A stretch of 64,000 nucleotides of DNA from an uncultured Clostridia bacterium (GTDB taxonomy: Bacteria > Bacillota > Clostridia > Peptostreptococcales > Anaerovoracaceae): contig CAKQQT010000004.1 of NCBI GenBank assembly GCA_934271235.1, positions 62,001-126,000 on the forward strand. The letters are read 5' to 3'. The notes below the pieces were generated by a model. It worked only from the letters and a program-made list of their open reading frames with translations, made no database searches and had not been told where the DNA came from. The position numbers and the translations under genes were made by a program. Shown here piece after piece: positions 32,094 through 40,694 of the stretch (its first letter is position 1; every line of letters begins with the position of its first letter).

Positions 32094-34176
32094 ACAAGTT
32101 ATATTTTTTCTTCTTTCTGACCAGCTGAGTCTGGCTGATTCCAATAGCTTTGGCGGCTTTGCGCGTGGATCCGTACTTTTCGCAGGCGTATTTGATCAGC
32201 CCTTTTTCGTAATCATCCACCGCCTCCTGCAGGGAAAGCTCCGCGCCCGCCGTATGGAAAGGCCGTTCCTCTTCCTCTTCCTCCACAGCAAAGGCGGCGC
32301 CTTCAAAAAGCTCGCTGTGCGTCTCGTGCATCACGTCCATCAGGGTAATGTCCTCGCCCTGCGCGGAAATGATCAGCCGCTGCACGGAGTTCTCCAATTC
32401 CCGGATATTGCCCGGCCAGGAAAGCTGCTGCAGATAATCCATCGCGCTGTCCGTGATGCCTCTGGCGATGCCGAATTTCTTGCCGTATTTGCCGAGAAAA
32501 TGCTGCACCAGCGCCGGAATATCGTCCACACGATCGGAAAGATTCGGAATGCGGATCGGAACGACGTTGAGCCGGTAGTAGAGATCGCGGCGGAATTTTC
32601 CTTCTTCCACGAACTTTTCCAGATCACGGTTGGTCGCGGAAATGATGCGGACATTAGTCTTGACCGGCGTGGTACCGCCGACCCGGTAAAACTCACCGTC
32701 CTGAATGACTCGCAGCAGCTTCGCCTGCATTTCCAGCGGAAGTTCTCCGATCTCATCCAGGAAAATCACGCCATTGTTGGCGATCTCAAAATAGCCTTTT
32801 TTGCCGCCGGTGTTCGCGCCGGTGAACGCGCCCTTTTCATAGCCGAAGAACTCGGATTCTATGAGGTTCGGCGAGATCGCGCCGCAGTTGATCTTGACGA
32901 AAGGCTGCATCTTGCGGTCGCTGTTCTTTTGGATCAGGTTCGCGACTTTCTCTTTACCGACGCCGGTATCCCCGAAAATAATGACATTGCAGTCGTATTT
33001 GGAAACGTTGGCGATCTCCCGCAGCACATTGCGCATCGGCCGGCTGACACAGATAAAGTCCTCCAGCATGCTCTGTTCGATCAGCGAGCGGTCATATGGA
33101 GAAACCGCGGTTTCGGCGTCCTCTTTTTCGGGACGGTCGACCTTCACGACTGCCGCATTTTCAAAGTACCCGGCAAGTTCCTTGACCAGTTCAAGGTCAA
33201 AGTGTTCGTAGTTTTCCAGATAGCCCTCCGCGTTTTCGACGTTCAGCGGTTTGGAGATGGACTCGGTGATATACAGCGCCATCTTCAGATTGTTGATCAG
33301 GTTCGCGAACAGCACCGTTCCGCCCGCCTTGGTCGCCAGGATGTTGATCGTTTCCGCGCCGGGGATCTCCGCACAGTTGACCGAGAGGTCGAATTGCGTG
33401 CTCAATTCCAGTCTTTCCACTGCATCCATCGGTTTCAGGATATTCAGGAAATGCACCTGATCGAAGACTTTCGCCAGCAGTTTATCGATACCGCCGCCCG
33501 TGACCTGCATACCGGTTTTTTTGTCCAGCAAGCAGACGATCTCACCTTCGTTGCCGATCTTGCGGCGGATGATATAGCCGAAGATCAGATTTGTCAGCAT
33601 GTTGTTGCCGACGATCAGGAATTTGGTCTGCCCGTTCACAAGCTGATCCAGACGGTACAGCGTTCCCGATTCATCCAGCATGAACAAGAGCAGGTTCACC
33701 GGCGTACCATCGTCGACTTTTACGATCGGTACCCGGTCGTGCAGGATGGCGTAACCCTCCGCGTCCAGTTGATTATAGACATGGTCGATGGCTGCGATAT
33801 TCTCGATATACATCGGCACCGAGGCCAGTGACGCGTTGCAGATGACCGTATCGCCGACCTTCAGATCCTGTGGATTTTCAAACGCGGCGCCGATCTCCTC
33901 GATCGTGCCGAGCACCAATCCGCCGGTATCGGTGACCGGATTATGCAGTTTGCCGCGCCGGATGATGATATCGATGATCTTCTGCTTGATCTTTTCTTCG
34001 TTGTAGTTGCTTTCTGTGCAGATCTGCTTGAAGCTAGTGCCTTCCATATGGATCCTGCGGATGGAAATGCGAAGTTCATCCGGATAAAGATTCCGGCTGT
34101 TGTCCAGCTTCCACGCCGACGTCGGCAGTACATACTGCGGTTCCGCCACTCGCTTGAGGCCGTATGTCATATTCAT
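32092..34176 (-). CDS. Sigma-54 activator with Kdd-like sensor domain
   Basis: About 694 residues from ATG 34176 (AAAGGAG upstream). Residues ~1-330 are homologous to Kdd: YGLKRVAEPQYVLP, HNPVTDTGGLVLGTIEEIG and LKVGDTV align with YGTHRVISPKGVLP, KNPWTGSGGMLIGTVKEIG and LKVGDKI. The NAD loop GGGGKSG has become GNNMLTN (near 190), so dehydrogenase activity is probably lost. Then an AAA+ domain: Walker A GDTGVGKE (~402), GAFTGA (~449) for sigma-54 contact, Walker B VIFLDEIG (~470). The C-terminus has a TyrR/Fis-like HTH (GSTRKAAKAIGISQTQLVRK). It lies between two sigma-54 promoters. Probably senses a lysine-pathway intermediate; the ligand is inferred. Confidence 0.9.
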   Translation of the reverse strand: MNMTYGLKRVAEPQYVLPTSAWKLDNSRNLYPDELRISIRRIHMEGTSFKQICTESNYNEEKIKQKIIDIIIRRGKLHNPVTDTGGLVLGTIEEIGAAFENPQDLKVGDTVICNASLASVPMYIENIAAIDHVYNQLDAEGYAILHDRVPIVKVDDGTPVNLLLFMLDESGTLYRLDQLVNGQTKFLIVGNNMLTNLIFGYIIRRKIGNEGEIVCLLDKKTGMQVTGGGIDKLLAKVFDQVHFLNILKPMDAVERLELSTQFDLSVNCAEIPGAETINILATKAGGTVLFANLINNLKMALYITESISKPLNVENAEGYLENYEHFDLELVKELAGYFENAAVVKVDRPEKEDAETAVSPYDRSLIEQSMLEDFICVSRPMRNVLREIANVSKYDCNVIIFGDTGVGKEKVANLIQKNSDRKMQPFVKINCGAISPNLIESEFFGYEKGAFTGANTGGKKGYFEIANNGVIFLDEIGELPLEMQAKLLRVIQDGEFYRVGGTTPVKTNVRIISATNRDLEKFVEEGKFRRDLYYRLNVVPIRIPNLSDRVDDIPALVQHFLGKYGKKFGIARGITDSAMDYLQQLSWPGNIRELENSVQRLIISAQGEDITLMDVMHETHSELFEGAAFAVEEEEEERPFHTAGAELSLQEAVDDYEKGLIKYACEKYGSTRKAAKAIGISQTQLVRKKKKYNL

Positions 34177-34213
34177 TCTGGTTCTGCTCCTTTCCTGCAC
34201 AGGGTGATGCTAA

Positions 34214-34222
34214 ATCGGTTCG
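34214..34222 (+). promoter_or_regulatory. Candidate activator half-site upstream of kal
   Basis: ATCGGTTCG lies about 30 bp upstream of the -24 box of the kal promoter, in the same orientation relative to transcription as the site upstream of kdd2. Confidence 0.35.
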
Positions 34223-34250
34223 CTTTTTTCTTATTTTCAATGATAAACCA

Positions 34251-34268
34251 TTGGCACGGATTTTGCAA
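34251..34268 (+). promoter_or_regulatory. Sigma-54 (-24/-12) promoter of kal
   Basis: TTGGCACGGATTTTGCAA is a consensus match: GG (34253-34254) and GC (34265-34266) separated by 10 bp, within TGGCACG-N4-TTGCA. The transcript would start near 34277, 50 nt before the ATG. Confidence 0.93.
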
Positions 34269-34326
34269 TATTTTTTTATAGAATTTAGGGTTATAAAATC
34301 AATTTCAGTGAAAAGGAGAAAACACC

Positions 34327-34716
34327 ATGGAAAAAATTACTTCTACTTTAAGATTAAGAATGTCCGCGAAAGATGCGCACTACGGCGGAGAATTAGTCGA
34401 CGGCGCACACATGGTTCACCTGTTTGGTGACGTTGCGACAGAACTGCTGATCAAATTAGACGGAGACGAAGGTCTGTTCTGCGCATATGACAACGTAGAA
34501 TTCTTAGCTCCTACTTATGCCGGCGACTATATCGAAGCTTACGGCGAGATCGACAAGATCGGCAACACTTCCAGACACATGACTTTCGAAGCGAGAAAAG
34601 TTGTTGTTTCCAGAAAAGACATCAACGCTTCCGCAGCTGATTTCCTGGAAGAACCGATCGTCGTTGCAAGAGCATCCGGAACTTGCGTAACTCCGAAGGA
34701 AATGAAGAGAAAGTAA
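34327..34716 (+). CDS. kal: 3-aminobutyryl-CoA ammonia-lyase
   Basis: 129 residues; AAAAGGAG before ATG. Hot-dog-fold protein: [37 protein letters not shown] and [20 protein letters not shown] match the Kal family. It removes ammonia from 3-aminobutyryl-CoA to give crotonyl-CoA in lysine fermentation. Divergent from the regulator and driven by a consensus sigma-54 promoter. Confidence 0.92.
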   Translation: MEKITSTLRLRMSAKDAHYGGELVDGAHMVHLFGDVATELLIKLDGDEGLFCAYDNVEFLAPTYAGDYIEAYGEIDKIGNTSRHMTFEARKVVVSRKDINASAADFLEEPIVVARASGTCVTPKEMKRK

Positions 34717-34869
34717 CGAATCTTCGATTTCTATGCTGCTTGCGCAGCAGGCGGCGTTGCCGTAAGGAAGCTTTGATATAATTTTCACCACGTCGGTCGA
34801 AAATTATAATGGCGAATCACATACCCACATACATTGAAAACACGATAATTACTAATACATCTTTTATGG

Positions 34870-34904
34870 AAAACGGGTCCTGCAGTGATGCAGCACCCGT
34901 TTTT
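34870..34904. terminator. Bidirectional terminator between kal and feoAB
   Basis: ACGGGT/ACCCGT with inner CTGCA/TGCAG stem, A-run before and T-run after. A second dyad ATAATTTTC/GAAAATTAT (34779-34808) lies nearer kal. Confidence 0.85.
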
Positions 34905-34922
34905 CATTTCTATTTTGTTTTA

Positions 34923-37331
34923 TTACAGCAGGCCGCCGATCAGATAAACTGCCAGCGCGCAAAGCCACGCGATCACACACTGCATGATGACGACCAGGAT
35001 CGCCCACTTGCCGCCGAGTTCTCGCTTGATCGAAGTGACAGCGGCAACACACGGTGTGTACAGCAGGCAGAAGACCAGCAGGGCTGCCGCTGCCAGCGGA
35101 GTCAAGAGCGAAGTGACGCTGACGCCGGCAGTGAGGACAGTCAAGGTCGCGACAACGCTCTCTTTTGCCATAAAGCCGGTGAGCAAGGCAGTGCAGATGC
35201 GCCAGTCGCCAAAGCCAAGCGGCGCGAAGATCGGCGCGATCACACCCGCGAGCATCGCCAGCAGGCTGTCCTGCGAATCGGTGACCACATTCAGCCTGGT
35301 GTCAAAAGTCTGCAGGCACCAGATGACGATCGTTGCCAGAAAGATCACGGTGAACGCTCTCTCCAAAAAGTCCTTTGCTTTTTCCCAGAGCAGCTGTCCG
35401 ACGTTCTTGGCACCCGGAAGGCGGTAGTTCGGCAGTTCCATGACAAACGGTACCGGTTCGCCCTTAAACGCCGCGCCGCGCGCGATCAGAGCGAACAGGA
35501 TGCCGACGAGGATTCCGGCGAAGTAAAGGATGATCATCACCAACGCACTCTTCCCCGGAAAAAACGCCGCGCTGAAAAATCCGTAGATCGGCAGCTTCGC
35601 CGAGCAGCTCATAAACGGGGTCAGGAGGATCGTCATTTTACGATCTCGTTCGCTCGGAAGCGTACGGCTTGCCATGACACCCGGTACGGTGCAGCCGAAA
35701 CCGATCAGCATCGGCACGATGCTGCGGCCGGAAAGCCCGATCTTGCGCAGCAGCTTGTCCATGACGAACGCCACGCGCGCCATATAGCCGCTGTCCTCCA
35801 GGATCGACAGGAAGAAGAACAGCGTCACGATGATCGGCAGGAACGAAAGTACGCTGCCGACACCCTCAAAGATCCCGTTGATGATCAGCGAGTGGACGAC
35901 CGGATTGATGCCGTAGGCCGTCAGCCCCGCATCGGTCAGGTCCGTCAGCATGCCGATCGCAGTATCGAGCAGTTCGGAAAGCCATGCGCCGATCACGCCG
36001 AACGTCAGCCAGAACACCAGCCCCATGATGCCGACAAACGCCGGGATCGCGGTATATTTTCCGGTAAGGATCCGGTCGATCTTCACGCTGCGTGCATGTT
36101 CCTTGCTTTCACGTGGTTTGACGACCGTTGCTTCACAGATCTGCTGTATGAAAGAAAATCGCATATCTGCGATGGCTGCCGCCTGATCCATACCGCGTTC
36201 TTCTTCCATCTGGCGGATGATATGCCGCAGCATTTCTTTTTCGTTCTGTTCCAGTTTCAGCTTTTCGAGGATCATCGTGTCCCCTTCTGCCAGCTTGCTC
36301 GCCGCAAAGCGGATCGGAATGTCGGCCTTTGCCGCATGGTCCTCGATCAGATGCATGATCCCGTGCAGACAGCGGTGGACCGCGCCGTCATGCTCCTGCG
36401 GATCGCAAAAATCCGTGCGTCCCGGTTTTTCCTGATACTGCGCGACGTGGACCGCGTGATCGATCAGTTCCCCGATCCCTTCATTCTTGGCCGCTGAGAT
36501 GGGAATGACCGGAATCCCCAGCGCGGCTTCCATCTCGTTGACGCGGATCGTCCCGCCGTTTTCGCGGACTTCATCCATCATGTTGAGCGCCAGCACCATC
36601 GGAATGTCCAGTTCCATCAGCTGCATGGTCAGATACAGATTTCGTTCGATATTGGTCGCGTCGACAATGTTGATGATCCCCTTGGGTTTATCGTCGAGCA
36701 GGAATTGTCTGGTCACGATTTCCTCGCTGGTGTACGGGGACATGGAATAAATGCCCGGCAGGTCGGTCACCAGAGTGTTCTCATGACCTCGGATCACGCC
36801 GTCCTTGCGGTCGACCGTCACACCGGGAAAGTTGCCGACGTGCTGGTTCGCTCCGGTCAGCTGGTTGAAAAGGGTCGTCTTGCCGCAGTTCTGGTTGCCG
36901 GCCAGCGCAAAGGTGATGGTCGTACCGTCCGGCAAGGGATGCCCGTCGGTTTTGACATGGTAAATGCCGCCTTCGCCGAGTCCCGGATGTTGGGATTTCG
37001 CAGCCGCGGCGCGCGGCTCTTTCTGATGGTTGTGCCTGCCGCCGTCGTTCTCTGCTGGATCTCCGCCCGCATCTGCCGCGGGCTTTGGGCAGACTTTATC
37101 CTCCGGCTCCGGCAGCTTAACGTCTATTTTTTCGGCGTCAGCGAGGCGGAGCGTCAGCTCATAGCCGTGGATCCGGAACTCCATCGGGTCGCCCATCGGC
37201 GCCAGTTTCATCAATTTGATCTCGACGCCCGGCACGACGCCCATATCCAAAAAATGCTGCCGCAGCGCACCTTCGCCGCCAACCGCGGTAATTTCCGCAC
37301 TTTCTCCGATCTTTAAGTCTTTCAGTGTCAT
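34923..37331 (-). CDS. feoB: Ferrous iron transporter, FeoA-FeoB fusion
   Basis: 802 residues; TAGGAG before ATG. Residues 1-75 are a FeoA (SH3-like) domain (LKIGESAEITAVGGEGALRQ then HGYELTLRLADAEKI). A disordered His/Ala linker (about 76-135) joins it to FeoB: G1 GNQNCGKTT (145-153), G3 DLPG, G4 NMMD, then two Gate domains (GFGCTVPGVMASRTLPSERD) and a C-terminal membrane domain with LLYTPCVAAV. It imports Fe(II) through the membrane with GTPase control. The 11-bp tandem repeat at 37355-37442 lies in its upstream region. Confidence 0.94.
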   Translation of the reverse strand: MTLKDLKIGESAEITAVGGEGALRQHFLDMGVVPGVEIKLMKLAPMGDPMEFRIHGYELTLRLADAEKIDVKLPEPEDKVCPKPAADAGGDPAENDGGRHNHQKEPRAAAAKSQHPGLGEGGIYHVKTDGHPLPDGTTITFALAGNQNCGKTTLFNQLTGANQHVGNFPGVTVDRKDGVIRGHENTLVTDLPGIYSMSPYTSEEIVTRQFLLDDKPKGIINIVDATNIERNLYLTMQLMELDIPMVLALNMMDEVRENGGTIRVNEMEAALGIPVIPISAAKNEGIGELIDHAVHVAQYQEKPGRTDFCDPQEHDGAVHRCLHGIMHLIEDHAAKADIPIRFAASKLAEGDTMILEKLKLEQNEKEMLRHIIRQMEEERGMDQAAAIADMRFSFIQQICEATVVKPRESKEHARSVKIDRILTGKYTAIPAFVGIMGLVFWLTFGVIGAWLSELLDTAIGMLTDLTDAGLTAYGINPVVHSLIINGIFEGVGSVLSFLPIIVTLFFFLSILEDSGYMARVAFVMDKLLRKIGLSGRSIVPMLIGFGCTVPGVMASRTLPSERDRKMTILLTPFMSCSAKLPIYGFFSAAFFPGKSALVMIILYFAGILVGILFALIARGAAFKGEPVPFVMELPNYRLPGAKNVGQLLWEKAKDFLERAFTVIFLATIVIWCLQTFDTRLNVVTDSQDSLLAMLAGVIAPIFAPLGFGDWRICTALLTGFMAKESVVATLTVLTAGVSVTSLLTPLAAAALLVFCLLYTPCVAAVTSIKRELGGKWAILVVIMQCVIAWLCALAVYLIGGLL

Positions 37332-37354
37332 TTGCTGCTCCTATTGCTCTGTTG

Positions 37355-37442
37355 TGTTTCTGCTGTGTTTCTGCTGTGTTTCTGCTGTGTTTCTGCTGTG
37401 TTTCTGCTGTGTTTCTGCTGCGTTCCTGCTGTAACTTTGCTG
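37355..37442. repeat. 11-bp tandem repeat upstream of feoAB
   Basis: Six perfect units of TGTTTCTGCTG (37355-37420) are followed by two degenerate units (37421-37442). They fill most of the 124-bp gap between the pseudouridine synthase stop and the feoAB start, beginning 24 bp from the ATG. Confidence 0.95.
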
Positions 37443-37455
37443 TTACCCTGCTTTA

Positions 37456-38160
37456 TCAGCAATTTTTGAGATATTCGATCTCTTCTCTTGTCAGTTTGCG
37501 ATAGTGTCCCTGTTTCAGATGACCCAGGCGGATCTCCCCGATGGCGACGCGCTCCAGTTCCTGCACCGGATTGCCGACGGCCGCGAACATCTTGCGCACT
37601 TGGCGGTTCTTGCCCTCGTGAATGGCGATCTCGACGATGGTCGAATGCTGATTGCCTTTGATGATGCTGACCTTCGCGCGGGAGGTCACAAAGCCGCCGA
37701 TATCGACGCCCTTGCGCAGGCGCGCCATTTTTTCCGCGGAAAGCACGCCGGCAACGCGCGCCCGGTAAGTCTTATAGACCTCATGTTTCGGGTGGGTCAG
37801 CCGGTATGCCAGATCGCCGTCGTTGGTCATGATGAGCGCGCCGCTGGTGTTATAGTCCAGGCGACCGACCGGAAACAGCCGGGCGTCGATATCCTTGACG
37901 ACCTCCATGACCGTCAGACGTTCCTTATCGTCGGACACGGTAGTCACCATACCGAGCGGTTTGTTGATCAGTACGTAGACCGGGGCCGCAGCTGCTTCGA
38001 TCCGGCGGCCGTTCACTTCGACCGTATCGGTGTCCTGTACGTCATAGCCCGGTTCTTTCATGGCGGCGCCGTTCACTTTTACATTGCCGTTTGCGATCAG
38101 TTCGTCTGCCTTGCGTCGGCTGCAGAGGCCGCTCTGCGCGATATATTTGTTGATTCTCAT
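37456..38160 (-). CDS. rRNA/23S pseudouridine synthase, RluB/RsuA family
   Basis: 234 residues from ATG 38160 (AAAGGAA upstream). S4 domain at the N-terminus (MRINKYIAQSGLCSRRKADE), then the catalytic GRLDYNTSGAL with the nucleophilic Asp, and KPLGMVTTVSD. Members isomerise uridine in rRNA. Whether it is RluB or another member cannot be told. Confidence 0.92.
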   Translation of the reverse strand: MRINKYIAQSGLCSRRKADELIANGNVKVNGAAMKEPGYDVQDTDTVEVNGRRIEAAAAPVYVLINKPLGMVTTVSDDKERLTVMEVVKDIDARLFPVGRLDYNTSGALIMTNDGDLAYRLTHPKHEVYKTYRARVAGVLSAEKMARLRKGVDIGGFVTSRAKVSIIKGNQHSTIVEIAIHEGKNRQVRKMFAAVGNPVQELERVAIGEIRLGHLKQGHYRKLTREEIEYLKNC

Positions 38161-38214
38161 GGAAATTCCTTTCGTTTCTCTTTGGTTTTTCATTCGTGGT
38201 GCAGAATCATTTTA

Positions 38215-39762
38215 TCATACTTCTGCCCGGGTGTAAACCTCGGCAAGCCCCTGTTCTTCAACACGGCGGCGGATCTGCTTGCGATCCGTGCTGTAGAGCT
38301 GACGGTCCTGCATGCGCCGGAAGTACAGGCCACCGGCAAAAGTCAGACGCTTTTGGAAGCCCTCCGGTGTTTCGAGCATTTCATTCGCAAAGGCGATGAT
38401 GTCACCGACCGCCAGTTCACGCGGCAGGCGCAGAAGCCCCTGTTCCTTGTCCTTTCCAGCTGCCATGCGGCCCGCGTTATAGCCCGCAAGGCTTCCGGTC
38501 GTGATGGCCTCCGTATGGCCGACGAAAAAGCCGGCTTTTTCGCCGCCGAGAAACAGATTTTCGATGCCGCGCGCACGCATATCGTCGTCGCGCAGTCCGA
38601 CCGCCATGTAACGCATCGAGTTGCCCTTGCCGCCCGCGTAAGGATCCACAAAGCGCGCGTTTTCCATTCCCTCGACCCGGCGCAGTTCCTCCAGATTGAA
38701 ATAGGATGTCATCAGCTTCGCGTGCCCGGTATCGATAAGAATGATGTTTTCGGCGAACGGGTCCAGCGCATACTGCTGGCAGACCTTTTGATCCAGTTTT
38801 TCCTTGTGCACCAGTTCCGGCGGCAGCGGGATCACAACAAAGCCGTCCTTGTTCAGTTTCTTTTGGATCTTCGGGCTGAGTGTGCGCTTTTCGAGTTTGC
38901 AGGAGCCGCTGAAAGCGCCGGGCATGCCGCTTGGCCGCTCGCCGCTGATATCGAACAGGCCTGCCTTTTCAGTCAGGCTGACGCGCGGGCCGAAAGCCGG
39001 ACAGCGCAGGATACACATCGCGCAGCCGTTTCCGTATTTCGTGCAGTTTCCCATCGGGCCGGTTGATCCGGTCGTTTCGACGAACACGTCCCCGTCAAAG
39101 ATCTCTCTGCGATACTCGCCGCCATGCGCGTATGTGAGTGCGACGACCGCGCGCAGGCGGCGCGGGCTGCTGCTTTCTTGCCGGGCTGCACCCGCGGGCT
39201 CCATGCCTTGCGCTGCTGCGGAGGCAGATGAGCGCGCCACTGCAGGCGTGGCTTTTGCTTCTTGCGGTACTGCAGCAGCGGCAGCTCCTACGTCTTGTTG
39301 AGCCGCGCTTGCTGACTTTGCTTCTTGCCGCATTCTTGCCTTCCTCTCCGCGCCGGCTGTTTCCACGCGCTCCGGCGGCGCGCCAGCTGCGGTGTTCGCC
39401 AGCTCGACATCGACGACGCGCGTCATCATATGCAGCTCCACGCCTAGCTTCGTCAGCAGTCTGCGCACCCCAGGCTCTACCAGCGCGACATCATAGAAGC
39501 TCGCGTGCCGATGTCCCGGAAAATCAATATTTCGATGGGTGCTGAGCCGGTCTGTAATTTCAAAGAGTTCGTCCGCGCCGAGCGCGATGTTTTCCTCGGC
39601 CGCGGTATAACGTCCGTTGTTGCGCATGATGCCGCCGACATTACCAAGACCCAAAAGCAGATCCGTTTTTTCTAAAAGCTGTACCTCATGTCCCTGCTTG
39701 CGCGCGCGAATGGCTGCCGCGCACCCTGCCCAGCCGCCGCCGATAATCACAATTTTGCCCAT
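38215..39762 (-). CDS. FAD-dependent oxidoreductase with Cys motif
   Basis: 515 residues from ATG 39762; its GGGAGG site lies within a hairpin. The Rossmann start is KIVIIGGGWAGCAAAIRARK with an acidic end (LLEKTD). GGIMRNNGRYTAAEE and IDTGHAKLMTSYFN resemble the GidA/TrmFO-like flavoproteins, but the cluster YGNGCAMCILRCPAFGPR has three Cys that could bind a metal or iron-sulfur centre. An Ala/Glu/Arg-rich insert of about 55 residues lies near 135-190. Function is not known; it may work with the PyrK-like protein nearby. Confidence 0.75.
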   Translation of the reverse strand: MGKIVIIGGGWAGCAAAIRARKQGHEVQLLEKTDLLLGLGNVGGIMRNNGRYTAAEENIALGADELFEITDRLSTHRNIDFPGHRHASFYDVALVEPGVRRLLTKLGVELHMMTRVVDVELANTAAGAPPERVETAGAERKARMRQEAKSASAAQQDVGAAAAAVPQEAKATPAVARSSASAAAQGMEPAGAARQESSSPRRLRAVVALTYAHGGEYRREIFDGDVFVETTGSTGPMGNCTKYGNGCAMCILRCPAFGPRVSLTEKAGLFDISGERPSGMPGAFSGSCKLEKRTLSPKIQKKLNKDGFVVIPLPPELVHKEKLDQKVCQQYALDPFAENIILIDTGHAKLMTSYFNLEELRRVEGMENARFVDPYAGGKGNSMRYMAVGLRDDDMRARGIENLFLGGEKAGFFVGHTEAITTGSLAGYNAGRMAAGKDKEQGLLRLPRELAVGDIIAFANEMLETPEGFQKRLTFAGGLYFRRMQDRQLYSTDRKQIRRRVEEQGLAEVYTRAEV

Positions 39763-39808
39763 AAAAAACCTCCCTTGCATTCCTTCTTTTATAGGTATGC
39801 AAGGGAGG
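39763..39808 (-). terminator. Hairpin acting as terminator and RBS lock
   Basis: On the minus strand a perfect 12-bp stem CCTCCCTTGCAT/ATGCAAGGGAGG (16-nt loop) is followed by six T and then directly by the ATG of the FAD oxidoreductase. The 3' arm is the gene's own Shine-Dalgarno sequence GGGAGG. Confidence 0.85.
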
Positions 39809-39855
39809 ACGGTTTTAGTATCAGGACGGAAAGGCAAAGCCCGGCTTCATCCTCT

Positions 39856-40626
39856 TCAGCGCGCATGCCCGTTCCCGTCGCTTTCCCTGCTATCCTGTGC
39901 GGAAAAAGACCCCTGCGATTTTTTGCGGGTAACAAAAAGAAGCTCCGGCGGGCAGTTTGGCTGATTGCACATATCCGTATGCACGCAGTGATAGGTGCTG
40001 CGGTCAAGCGCCGCCGCCCAGCGCAGTACGGCCGCTCGCTCGGTTTTGCCTGCTTCGTGACCCCAATACATGGTGACAGAAAGCAGCCCGCCGACGGTCA
40101 GCTTGTCCAAAGCAGCCTGCAGCGACGCAAGCGTAGTTTCCGCCTGCGTCGCGCGCTGTTTGTCACCGCCCGGCAGATATCCGAGGTTAAAGACGATCAG
40201 ACCGATCGGTTCGCTGACATAGCGCGCAAGATTTGCATGGCTGTCCTCAATGAGTGTGACCGAAGGAAACACTGCAGGCGCCTCTCCCCGATCAGATCCC
40301 TTGTACGCCCTGCCATCTGCCTGCGTTTGTGATAATACCTGCACATCTCGAACACCTGCAGCAAGCTGTGATGCCTGCGCTTGCGAGAGAACCTGTGCAT
40401 CAGCGATGTCTGCCGCTTGCAGCGCCTCGCGGGTGCTGGCGATCGCGTCCGGCTGAATGTCAAAAGCATAGACGCGCCCGCAGCGCGCCGCCAGCCATAC
40501 CGTATCGTTTCCTCTGCCGCAGGTCGCGTCGACAGCCGCATATGCCCCGCTCGCCAGCTGCGGCGACAGATAATGCGCCCAGATCGCCTGTGCCAGCTGT
40601 GTGGTATTTTGCAATAAATGATTCAT
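39856..40626 (-). CDS. MnmM/YtqB-type tRNA methyltransferase
   Basis: 256 residues from ATG 40626. SAM-binding motif I is VDATCGRGNDTVWLA, followed by FDIQ at the end of beta 2. IGLIVFNLGYLPGGDK is the NPPY-like motif IV region of the PF06962 family, whose Bacillus member (MnmM) methylates the wobble uridine side chain. An insert with two similar segments, DAQVLSQAQA and DVQVLSQTQA, separates motifs II and III and is not typical for the family. Confidence 0.8.
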   Translation of the reverse strand: MNHLLQNTTQLAQAIWAHYLSPQLASGAYAAVDATCGRGNDTVWLAARCGRVYAFDIQPDAIASTREALQAADIADAQVLSQAQASQLAAGVRDVQVLSQTQADGRAYKGSDRGEAPAVFPSVTLIEDSHANLARYVSEPIGLIVFNLGYLPGGDKQRATQAETTLASLQAALDKLTVGGLLSVTMYWGHEAGKTERAAVLRWAAALDRSTYHCVHTDMCNQPNCPPELLFVTRKKSQGSFSAQDSRESDGNGHAR

Positions 40627-40694
40627 GAACTTTTCTTGATTCCCTTCCTGTTTCGAACTTGTCATAACTCGTCAGAAAATATGTGATTTATCGT

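Noticed and set aside
32008-33831. 607-codon plus-strand ORF
   Set aside because: It is the antisense shadow of the sigma-54 regulator, with arginine/alanine-rich composition and no ribosome binding site.
34809-36497. 562-codon plus-strand ORF
   Set aside because: Antisense shadow of feoAB; composition rich in Asp/Arg/His and no family features.
37355-37442. CRISPR array
   Set aside because: Units are 11 bp and directly adjacent without spacers; it is a simple tandem repeat.
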